Shown piece by piece: positions 23,801 to 35,800 of a DNA stretch of 64,000 nucleotides (positions are counted from its first letter, which is position 1; each line of letters opens with the position of its first letter). The DNA is from Nelumbo lutea. Its lineage: Eukaryota > Streptophyta > Magnoliopsida > Proteales > Nelumbonaceae. The notes beneath the pieces were generated by a model, which made no database searches, was not told the DNA's origin, and saw only the letters and a program-made list of their open reading frames with translations. A program made the position numbers and the translations under genes. The stretch spans positions 34,658,356-34,722,355 of the forward strand of contig JAKGHH010000007.1 of assembly GCA_022828595.1 (NCBI GenBank), read 5' to 3'.

Positions 23801-26800
23801 GCAACAGAAGTTCTTCAAACCAGGTATCCAATTTACACCTTTATGTGAAACAATCTCCTAGAGCTTGGTTTTACAGATTTAGGAGTTTTGTTTAGAAATT
23901 TAGATTCCCCACAATCAAAGGCAAACCACACATTATATTATTCATAATGGATGATAGTAGCTTAACGGTGTTGACCGTGTATGTTTATGACATAGTGGTA
24001 ATAGGTAACAATCCCTCTAAAATTGCTAAGTTGAAGAAGCTCCTTACCACAAAGTTTGTAAACAAAGATCTAGGAACTTTTAGGTATTTCCTAGGAACCG
24101 AGGTTGCTCATTCCAAGAAGGGTATTTTCATTTCTTCGAGTAAATACATCATAGATTTGATAAAATATACCGGAAAATTAAAAGTAAAGCCTACTAAGAT
24201 TCCTATAGAGACCAATCATAAGCAATGTTTTAAAATGTGGAGGCATGACATGAGGTGTTCTACCACCTAGAGGGGTGAATGTAGTTTAGAATGCAAGATA
24301 CGTAATCCTTCTCAAGAGAAGGGGAAGGAGGAAGGAGCAAAAGATGTACATGTTTTCCTTTTTCTTTCTTTCTTTCTTTTTGTATGAGGTGTGCATGAAG
24401 CACACAAGGCATATGCCTTCGGTACACTTCATGCAAAAGGCATCTGAGGTTTACGTCTCAAAAACATAAACCCTTCCTCGTGTACCTCAGGGCATTTTGA
24501 GTGTGCTCACCTGGAGGTACACCTCCAAGCATACACTTTCCACACCTTTTCTTTCCTTTTCTTTCTGTTCTTTCTTTCTATATGAGGCATGCATGAGGCA
24601 CATGAGGGCTGAAGCATACAGCTTTGGCACGCCACATGCAAAAGGCATACGAGGCATAAACCTCAGCATGTGCCTTAGGGCATTTTGAGGGCACTTCGCC
24701 TGGAGGCACACTTCCATGTGTAGACCTCCACACCTTTTAAAACATTGATCATAAGTTCTAGAATGATCAAGGGGCTCTTACAAATAAAGAATTTTCAAAT
24801 ATTACCTGAAAGACTTTTGCAACCATGACTGATTGGATTACATCCTTCCTACGCTAGAATTGTTCACGGTCAATATGCTTCAAATATGAATTTCCCATTG
24901 ATGATAGCTATTGAAGCATACTGGGCTGGTTGTATTCATAACTGACAATCTACTTATGGTTATTGCATGTTTCTTAATGGTAATTTAGTTTCATAGCAAA
25001 GACATGGTGCATGGTTCTTTTAAGCTACCATGGCTAAAATCTCTCTTCAAAGAATTGAACAGTCCTATTGATAGCCCTAAGAAGCTTTATTGTAATCATC
25101 TCCTAATCCTATGCAAAATGATGGAACTAAACACATTAAAGTGGATCAGGGAAATATTGTGGAGATGGCCATTAGAAAGAGAAAAGTTATGGCATGAGGT
25201 GGTGGATAGTACCCATGGAAGGTTGGAGAGTGGCTTATGCAGATGTATCACATTGGGCTACTATGGCAGCACCTTGTCAAGCAATTCATGATATCCTTCC
25301 TCTTTTTCTCAGGTATATCAGGTATGATGTATGTTCAGGGAATTTAATTCAGTTTTCGGAAGATGTTTGGATTGGTGATCTGCCTCTAAAGGATTTGTTT
25401 CCTTCCTTGTATTCCATTTCCTTGTGCAAAAAAAGAGGTGATCTCAAAATTTCTAGTCCCCCCTTTATTGCCTCTAGGCCATAACTGGGATTTTAGGTTT
25501 CATAGGGCATTGAGGGATTAGAAATTCACCTCTGTAACAGAGCTTTTGCATCTTCTTGATAGAGTTTGTTTGGAGCCTTCTAAACCAGATAGAAGAGTTT
25601 GATTTCCAAATCTAAGTCGATTTTCTTGTGTCACCTTTTTAATGCCCTTTGTCAGTCCTCTAACCCCTATACTTCCCCTTCAAATGAAGTTTGGTGTCAA
25701 CCTATTCTCCCTAAATTTAGTGCCCTGTGTTGGGAAATGTTCTATGGGAAAGTGAACACTCTGGACCACTTGCAAAATAATAGACCTTTTTTGTGTATTT
25801 TCCCAAATAGGTGCACTTTTTGTAAATCAGATGGTATGCCTCAGGCACGACTAGGTGCATATCCTAGGTCCCAAGCGCAGCACTTTCAAAAAGCATGTGC
25901 TTGGTGTGTCTTGAGCTTCAGCCCAAGCGTGTGCCTTTTGAAGATCCATGCATTTTATCAGTTATTTTATGCTTAGCAGCTGGGCCGACCAAGCCCTTCG
26001 AGGCAAGCCCAAACAAGTCCATATTAGGGCCTTAAATTCATAATATATATAAAAAAAAAGTTTATATAACTTTGAAGTGTAATTTTTAAAAATATCTTTT
26101 ATTAGGACGAATGAATGAACAACATTAGCAAAATAGGGTTTTCGAAAGATATTTTTAAAAGACACTTGTTATAAAACCTTTTTCTGTGTATAGGGATTAA
26201 GAATTTAAGACCCTGATATGGACTTGTTTGGGCTTGCTTCAAGGGCTTGGTACAAAGGTGCTTGTAGAATCAAGAATGCATAATGTTTAACATCACATTG
26301 GATATTTGAACTAATGCAATTAGGAAAAAATAAATAAAGAGATTAAGAGTTTACATGCTTAAATATGATTTATATGTTATGCTTGATTTTCTTTTTAAAT
26401 TTTCATTTTAAATATGTTTTACATGTTATTATTGTGTATTTTAATTTGAGATAATAGGTTTTTTTAAAGCACTTCTTTTAAAATTTAAGTTTATATTTTA
26501 TTATTAATATTCTGTTTAATATTTTTAATATGTTGCATTGAATTTTTTGGCTTTTTTTGAATATTTTTATCTTTTTTTTTTTGCATTTTTGCACCTTGCT
26601 TCAAAAAGATGCATGCCTCACCTCGCACCTCGGGCCTCGGGCACAAAATGGTCCTTGCACTTCTAAAACACTATAATGATCTTGACAGATCTTTAGAGTT
26701 TTGACAGTCGTTTTGTAAGCATTGAATTTAGTTGCAGATGGACAGGCTTGTTTTTTGTTATTTTCTATTGTTTCTATTAGAAGCCCTTTGTATCTGGATT

Positions 26801-29800
26801 AAGTTGAGTAGACGTTCAAGACTGCTATCAGCCTTGAACCCTAATAGATTTCAGGTTTGAAAATAGAAGAAAAAGTATAGAGAAGAGAGGAGAAAGAGAA
26901 GAGAGAGCAGTAGAACACAATGGTTGAAAGGAGAGACAGAATCTTAAAACTGAAATAGGTTATGCTAATTACATGGAAATGACAGATCTGCCCTTAGTAT
27001 TTACATAACAAATAGAACACAATAAAACTGAAATAAATAACAACTGAAATAACAGATTGACCACCAGCTAACCCTAGGATGACTAGAACACATTCTACCC
27101 TACGAACACAGTGGGACCATAGCTGTGGGGCCCACATCAGTGTTCTCTACACTCCCCCTCAAGTTGGGAATAAATTTTGTCATTCCCAACATGGATAGAT
27201 CTGCCTCTAGTTTCTTCCTTGGTACGGCTTTGGTGAGGATATCTGCTAGCTGCATGTTGGATGTGATGTACGGGATACACACTTCTTGTGATGAGACCCT
27301 CTCTCGTACAAAATGTCGATCAATTTCAATATGTTTAGTATTGTCATGTTGCACCGGATTGTGTGCTATATTAATAACCGCTTGATTATCACAATATAGC
27401 ATCAGGGGCTTCTCATACTCAATACCCAACTCCTCAAGTACTGATCTCAGCCATAGAATTCCAGCCACTCCGTTAGCCATTGACCTGTATTCAGCTTCAG
27501 CACTAGATCGGGAGACAACACTCTATTTTTTACTCCTCCAAGAGACAAGGTTACCTCCCACAAGGGCACAATATCCAGAGGTAGACCTTCTGTCATCAAC
27601 ACTCCCAGCCCAATCGGCATCCATATAGACCTCCACCTTCATGTGATTATTGTTCTTGAACAGTATACCTCTACCCGGGCATCTCTTCAAGTATGCTAAT
27701 ATTCTTTCTGTTGCAAGAAGATGTGTGGTTTTAGGAGAATGCATGTACTGGCTGACAACACTTACTGCATAACTGATATCTGGCCGAGTGAGCCAGAGAT
27801 ATAGGAGCTTTCCCGCTAATCGCTGGAATATAACCTTGTCTTCAAGAGGCTCCCCACTCTCTGCACTAATCCTGTGGCTCTGTTCAATGGATGTACCCAC
27901 AGGCTTGACACCTAACTTTCTAGTTTCCGCCAACATATTTAAAACATATTTCCTCTAAGAGACAAAGATCCCCTGTTTAGATCTAGCAACCTCAATACCC
28001 AAAAAATACCGAAGTGCACCAAGATCTTTCACCTCAAACTCTTGATGAAGGAGTTGTTTGAGGGACTCAATCTCATGGCTATCATTTCCTATCACCACAA
28101 GATCATCAACATACACTGCAAGTAGTGTCAAAGAGGACTCCACCCTCTTGATGAATAGGGTATGATCTGACTGGGCCTGTACATAACCGAACTTCCCAAA
28201 GGCTAGTCTGAATCTATCGAACTAAGCTCTAGGTGACTGCTTCAAACCACCTTCTTACCTGTCTTTGTATCATAGAATCCAGGAGGCAACCACATGTAAA
28301 CCTCTTCCTACAGGTCTCCATTCAGAAAAGCATTTTTAACGTCCATTTGGAACAAAGGCCAAGTGTGGCTTGCTGCAAGAGATAATAGAATTCGAATGGT
28401 GATCATCTTCGCTACCGGGGCAAAGGTCTCCAAGTAATCTATACCATAAGTCTGGGTGAACCCTTTTGCAACTAGTCGAGCTTTATACCTCTTAATGGAG
28501 CCACCTGCATTGTGCTTCACAGTAAATACCCATCTGCATCCAATTGATTTCTTTCCTTTGGGCAGATCAACTAGCTCCCAGGTGTTATTTTTCAACAGGG
28601 CATCCATTTCAACTTGCATTGCATCTTTCCACTCCGAGACGGATGGGGCTTCTTGCACTGTTCTTGGAATAGGGACATTAGCAACGGAAATAAGATAGGA
28701 CATGTAGGTGGGAGATAGGCGATCATAGGATAAAAACTGGGAAATATAGTGGATTGTAGATGTGGTACAATGCCGTTTTCCCTTACGAACGGCAATGGGA
28801 AGGTCAAGGTCATCTACAGGATGTGAAGTGGCAACAGTGGAAGAAGTCTCTGTGGGCCCTGGGACTGTAATACCTGGACTTGGAGCCACATAAGATATTG
28901 GAGCTGGCCTAGACTGTTGATGACCGGGACCAACCTGCCTGCATCGCTTGTGATAGACCCTCAACTCCGGATCCCTCTGACCACCCTCACTATTTTAGCC
29001 CTCATCACCCAATGGAATAGGTAAGGGAACAGCCCCAAAAGTATTACCCCTACCCTCACTGCACTCCCCCTGAAGAAAATGACCCAAATCCCCACTCGCA
29101 CTGCTCTCCCCCTGAGGAGAAACCCGAGAATAATAGGGTGTCTCCTCAAAGAAAGTGACATCCATGGAGACAAATCTCTTCCCTAAGACAGAATCATAGT
29201 AGCAATAACCCTTTTGAGTTTGTACATAACCAAGAAAAATGCATTTGGAGGCCTTTGATTCGAACTTGGAGTGATGGGGTCCGAGAAGCTGAACAAAACA
29301 GATACAACCAAATGTTTTGAGGGGAACAGTAAACAACTCCTCATTTGGGTATAGAAGGGAAAAAGGAGATTTCATATCAAGAACCCGGGAAGAAACCCAA
29401 TTAATAAGATATACCGCCGTGAGGATAGCATCACTCCATAAGCGAATAGGGACATTGGAGGTAAACATAATACTTCTAGCCACCTCCAAGATGTACCTAT
29501 TCTTCCTTTCTGCAACTCCATTCTGCTGAGGTGTATGAGAGCAAGTGCTCTGGTGGATAACCCCATGATTAAGAAGGTAAGATGCCAATGGCTTAGCAAA
29601 GTATTCCTTTGCATTATCAGATCTAAGAACTTTGATCTTGGCATCAAGCTGGGATATGACCATTTGGTGAAAGTTTTGGGTTAAGGCGGGAACCTCATCT
29701 CGTGAACGCATAAGATAAACCCAAGAAAACCGGGTATGGTCATCAACAAATAACAAAAAATATCTGTACCCACCCATAGAAGGGATGTGATATGGCCCCC

Positions 29801-32800
29801 AAACATCAGTATGCACAATATCAAAAGAACTATTACTCCTTTTATTACTCAATGAATAAGATTTTCTACAATGTTTAGCAAACTCACAACTTTCACATTT
29901 CAACTGGGACAACTCAACAGACTCAAACAAAGTAGGAAACAGACTCTTTAAGGACCGAAAAGACAAATGACCCAATCGGTTATGCCAAAGCATAATCGGA
30001 CTCACACTCTAAGAAACAAGTGACTTCTTATCCATTGACTCTTCCCGACGAGAAATCTCCCCGAGCAGATAGATCCCATTCGTCTCACGGCCAATCCCAA
30101 TCACCGCCTTCGTCTCCAGGTCCTGAGAAACACATCAGTCAGGGAAGAAAGTTACTGAGCAGTTCATACGTTTGGTAATACTACTGACTGAAAGAATGTT
30201 AGTATCAAACTTAGGAACATGTAAGACAGAAGACAAGGAGATAGTATCCGATAGTTTAATGTCACCCTTGCCAGAAATGGGAACAAGAAAACCATCAGCA
30301 ATAGATACTTTATCCCTACCAGAAGATAAATGATAAGTGGTAAACAATGAAGGCAAGCTAGTCATATCGTCGGATGCACCTGAATCTATTACCCAACAGG
30401 GTTCAGTAGTACCTGGAGTTGATGCATGGTAAGTTGAGGCTCGAGTACCTGAATGTGCGAAAGCAGATGTGGCAGGGGCTGATGGTGACTGTGGTGGCTG
30501 AGCTGAGTTCCCAACTTCCTTTTCCAACTGTATGAGAGCAGCCCGAACTGCAACTAAGGTCTCTAAGGGGGTGCCTCTTGTGCTAGACGAGGATGCTGAA
30601 TCAGTATTCACGGCCACATGAGCATTGCCCTTCTTGCTTCTCAACTTTGTCGGGACCAAATGAGGATGTAGCTTCCAACATGTTTCTTTTGTGTGTTTGG
30701 GTTTCTTACAATGCTCACATACCACATCCCTTTTATCTTCCTTCTTCCTGTCCCTTTCTGAATCACCCCCTGATTTGGGTTTAACAGCTACAAGGGCCAG
30801 TGTAAGAGGTTGAGGTTGCATCATGACTTTCCTCCTGATCTCTTCAATATGCACTAAGGAGTATGCCTGGGAGAGGGTCACACTATCTCTGGTCAAAATC
30901 TGTTGCCGCACAATATCATACTCTGAATTCAGGCCTGCCAGAAATTCAAACACCCTACTTGTCTCGACTCGCTTTCTATGGGTCTGTGCATCTTTGGGAC
31001 TCTCCCACTCAAGAGTCTCTAAATGATCAATCTCATTCCACAGGGACTTCAAGGTAGAAAAGTAGACCGAAACCGGTTTCTCTCCTTGTTTAAGAGTATT
31101 CACTTCACATTTCAATTCATATGCTCTGGCAACATTAAGGGGTTGGGAATAAGTTTCTTTCATAACATCCCATATCTCCTTGGCTGTCTTTGCCCACAAG
31201 TAATTTCGGTTGATATGAAGCTGCATAGAATTACACAACCATGTCATAACCAAGTAGTTTTCTTGAACCCACTTGGTATACATGGGGTCTCCCTTGGAGG
31301 GTTCTTTCACATCTCCCAAGAGATACCCTAATTTACCCCTTCCCCCAATAGCCATCATGGCTGATTAAGCCCATTCCAAATAGTTTGATCCATCAAATCT
31401 TACGGTTGTAATCTGAAAACTTGTCTCAGAAACACCACCATAACTGTTGTTTACAAAACTGCCTTCTGCCTGATTTTTAAACTCCATTTCGGTCAAGAAC
31501 CAGTAGTCTCAAAAATTAGGGTTACTACAGTCAAAGAACAGCACTTGGACTATCAATCACAATAAAAAATCAGTATAGAACCAATCTGTATTCACGGTAT
31601 ATGTGCATAAAATAGGTATAAATCTAATATGAAACCAATTAGCAAACACAACAGCAACAATCCGTACAGTTTTCACCCCTTAAAAGAGTTCAAAACCCAA
31701 AAAAAAATCTGAAAACAGCTTGGAGAATAATCTGATATGCTGAAGCAGAATTAGGGTTTTAACCAGTCCTTAAAAAAAAATCTCGGCCGCCACATTCCAG
31801 GCAGTACCGTACAGATAAGACTTGTAGTAGGGTCAATATGAAACCCTAAAACTGATCAATGTTGAGGAGAAAACTTAAGAAGAGCTTCACAGGTAGATCA
31901 CAAGGCTCGGCCCAGCAGGGTTTGCCGCAAGGTTAAGACAAAACCCTAGAGAATAGAAAGAAGAAAACCCTAGAGTGGTTCGACCACCCTTTCTAGATAG
32001 GTCCAACCTATCTTCTCTGATAGTACTTCTCTTAGAAAATAAAATAACTTACAAGAGAATGTTGTTCGCTGCCTTCCAAGGTTACCAAACCCTAGCCTTC
32101 TCTGATTCTTCCTGATCACCAACACTCTGCAACCGTGGCAAGTCTTCAACAGTTGCTAAACCCTCTGGCGACCTCCAAGAATCAGTGAACGAACTCTACT
32201 TTCTCAGCTTCCAGCCCTAGATGGTTCTCATGTGGTCGGCTGGATTAGACTCACATGAGAAACCCTAGCTCTGATACCAAGTAGACGTTCAAGACTGCTA
32301 TCAGCCTTGAACCCTAATAGATTTTAGGTTCGAAAATAGAAGAAAAAGTATAGAGAAGAGAGGAGAAAGAGAAGAGAGAGCAGTAGAACACAAGGGTTGA
32401 AAGGAGGGACAGAATCTTAATGTTCTGCCGCCGCCACTTCTATTTAGTATTTATAGGTTATGCTAATTACATGGAAAGGACAGATCTGCCCTTAGTATTT
32501 ACATAACAAATAGAACACAATAAAACTGAAATAACAGATTGACCACTAGCTAACCCTAGGATGAGTAGAACACATTCCACCCTACAAACACAGTGGGACC
32601 ATAGCTGTGGGGCCCACATCAGTGTTCTCTACAAGTTGTTCTCTCAAACACTGTTTCCTTGTATATTCTCTTTTTCTCTTTCAGTTTACTTGTTTATTTA
32701 GTAACAAGAAGATATCTAGACTTCAAGGAAAGTCCTCTAACAATCTAGTATATAATAAGAAAAACATATGTCAATTGTGGTTGGCTACCTCCTCAAGAAC

Positions 32801-35800
32801 TCATTTAATAGCAATGAATCATCCATATGCAGAAACAATTGTAGCCTTTTTTTTGGTAGAACACCTATGAAAGCTCTATTGCATTCCAAAACAATGACTA
32901 AGTTGCCACTTTGATAATCCAATCATTTAAGTGGGTAAGGGGATTCATCTATTTTCAAGGTAAACAGTTAAATATTAGCATCATAACACCTTAAAACAAC
33001 AATCAGGTATAAGGGAAGCTCCCAGGTTTAATGAGAATTATTTGAGATTTTTTCTCGAATGACTTATTTTTGTATTTCTACTGTTTCTTATTCTGTTTTG
33101 ATTAATGGTTCGCCTGAGGGTTATATCTATCCTAGCAAAGGGTTGAGACAGGGTGATCCTCTGTGTCCCTATTTGTTCATTTTAGGTATGGAAGTTTTGT
33201 CTAGGCTATTGTGTAAAGGTGGGGAGTCTGGAAGAATTCATGGTATTAAGGTTGCTCGTAATGCTCCTTCTATTTACATTTGTTGTTTGATGATGATGTT
33301 TTTCTCTTTATTAGGGCTTCTAGGGAAGAAGTAGTTAATCTTCTGGAGGTGATTGACCGATTTCAGGAGATGTCTGGACAAACTATTAATTGTCAAAAGT
33401 CTGGGGTTTATTTTGGTAAGAATGTGCATCATCAATGTAGGAAGATGATCTATAGGCAGTTAAGGATGGGAAATTTGGATTACCAGTCTAAATATCTGGG
33501 TGTTCCTTTAGTTTGGAAAAGAAGTACAAGGGATTCTTTCTATTTTATTTTAGATAAATTTCAAGCTAAACTGAATGGTTGGAAAGCTGTCAATTTGTCT
33601 CAGGCGGGTAAATTAGTCTTATTAAAGTCTAGCTTGCAGTCAATTCCTAATCATGTTATGTCTATGGTTCAACTTCCTAATTCTGTTAATGAGAAGATTG
33701 ACAAAATTCAAAGAAAATTCTGGTGGAATTTTGGGAAACCAAATAAAGGTTTTGCTTGGGAAAATTGGGATATACTTTGCTCTCCTCTGACTTATGGAGG
33801 TTTCGGTATTAGGAAAGCATCTGAGATGAATAGGGCTTTTCAGCTTAAATTAGCTTGGGTTTTCCTAAATCGGGATGATCGGTTATGGATTAAAGTGCTG
33901 AGGAGTAAATATTTAAATTCACATTGTTTGTTTCCTAATAGATAGAAAGCAAGTAGCTCTAAAGTTTGGATTTCTTTGTTTAAGTGTCTTTCTTCTTTGA
34001 AAGATCAAGTGATTTGTAAAGTTTGTGTGAATGATTAGGTTAATGTGTGGAATGTTCCATGGATTAGAGTTGGTATTAAATACATGGCTCCTATGGGACC
34101 TGTGAATCGGAGATACAAATGTTGTTGTTTTAATGATTTCTTTGATCAATCTGGAAGTTGGAATGTTGAGAAGATTTCTCAAATTTTTTGTGATACTTGC
34201 ATTCCTCTTGTTAATGAGACTCGTATTTTTAGATCCATGCAGGATAATCATTTCATTTGGACTGAATCCAAGAATGGGAACCTTACTGTTAAAACTGCCT
34301 ATTTATCTATTTGGGGTGCTTATAGGTTGAATATTTTGATGGAGCGTTTAATTAAGAAAGTTTGGAGGTTAAAGGTGATTCCTAGGTTTAAGTTGTTTCT
34401 CTGGAGGTTGGAGAGGAATTTTGTTCCAGTAGCCTCTCTTTTATCATCTAGAGCTTTTATTGTTTCCTCCTTGTGTGGCCTTTGTGGTAGTGATACAGAG
34501 TCTTTGCTTCATCTTTTTTTCAAGTGTTCAATTGCTAGAGCTGTTTGGTTTTCCTCTCCTTGGGGTATTAGGACAGAGGTTATTTCTGGGGAGGAGCCTT
34601 TTACCGTAATTTGAAAATACTTAATTGTTTTGACTCTTTGGATGTTAAAATGAATTGTTTGGCTTGGATAACATTGTTTTTTATTATATATGGATGGACA
34701 AAAATCATGTAATCTTTCAGACCATCAATTTTGTTTGGATCAGCTAATTGCTATTATTAAGTTTGTGTTTTTGGATTTTCAGTTGTCTTCTGCTGCAGGT
34801 TCAGAAGCCATGCTTACATTTCAGAATTACTACAGTTCTATCAAATATCCTAAGCATCCTTCGTTTGTTATTATCTGTGATGGGGGAATTTTGGATCAGT
34901 TTAAATGGGTTTATGGCTTTGTTTGTTATTGATTCTATGGTAAATTTTACGCTTGTTCAGCTGGGTAATGTTTGGTACAAGAGGGTCCTGTGGAGGTGGA
35001 GTTGGTGGCAGTCTGGAGGGCATTGTTGTTTGCAAGGAATCATCAAATTACTTCGGTGGTTATTTTATCAGATAGTCTGGTTTCAGTGGAAACGTTGAAT
35101 GTTGGGCCTTTAAATCTTCCTTGTGGTTGTTTATATTTGGTGGACAGAATCCTTTTGTTACTCAGATCTTTTAAATTTTCCTCTGTTAATTATGGAAATA
35201 GAGCAGCGGTTATGCCTGCCCATGTGTTGGTTAGGCCGTTAGGGAGGCGAAATATGTGGATGATGAACTCTTTTGGGAGGGTTGTCCTCCTGTTTTTTTG
35301 GAACAGTCTGATGTACTAAATAATTTCTTATAATATATGTTATTTTAATCATGAAAAAGCAAAACAAAAGGATGGTTGCATTGGTCACCTCAGATTGAAT
35401 TATGGTATGGTACAATGCTTTACATCCACTACCCCATAAAGCAGTATATGGACAACCACCACAAACTATTTCTTTTCATATGCCAGGTGACAGGTACTAC
35501 GGTTTTACTATATAAGGTAGGGTTTTGAGATTAGTGTTCTTAGCAAATAAACCATTTTGCCATGGAATTTTAGTTACAATAAGTAATATTTGATCATTGG
35601 ATGGTGAGGACTGACAGTATCAACAATACAGTGACTGAGATGCTCAAGATAGACACCCTAAGGCCAAGCTTGAGTACAAGGTTGCTTGAAAGGGAAAAGA
35701 AAGACATGATCCTTCACATGTCAGCTTTGTACAGCTCATCTACTGTAGTGAATAGTATAACGTATTTGAAACATATGGTGGTCAAAATATATGTTCATTT

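Larger units (their letters stand above)
26807..32633 (-). mobile_element. Near-complete Ty1/copia retrotransposon, 5.8 kb
   Basis: Minus-strand element with two closely similar LTRs (32633-32280 and 27151-26807), a tRNA-Met primer site next to the 5' LTR, a polypurine tract next to the 3' LTR and a 5-bp target duplication AGTTG (26802-26806 and 32634-32638). Gag, protease, integrase, RT and RNase H follow in copia order but with several in-frame stops and at least one deletion, so it cannot encode an intact polyprotein. It lies in CYC1 intron 3 in the same sense as the gene. Confidence 0.92.
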
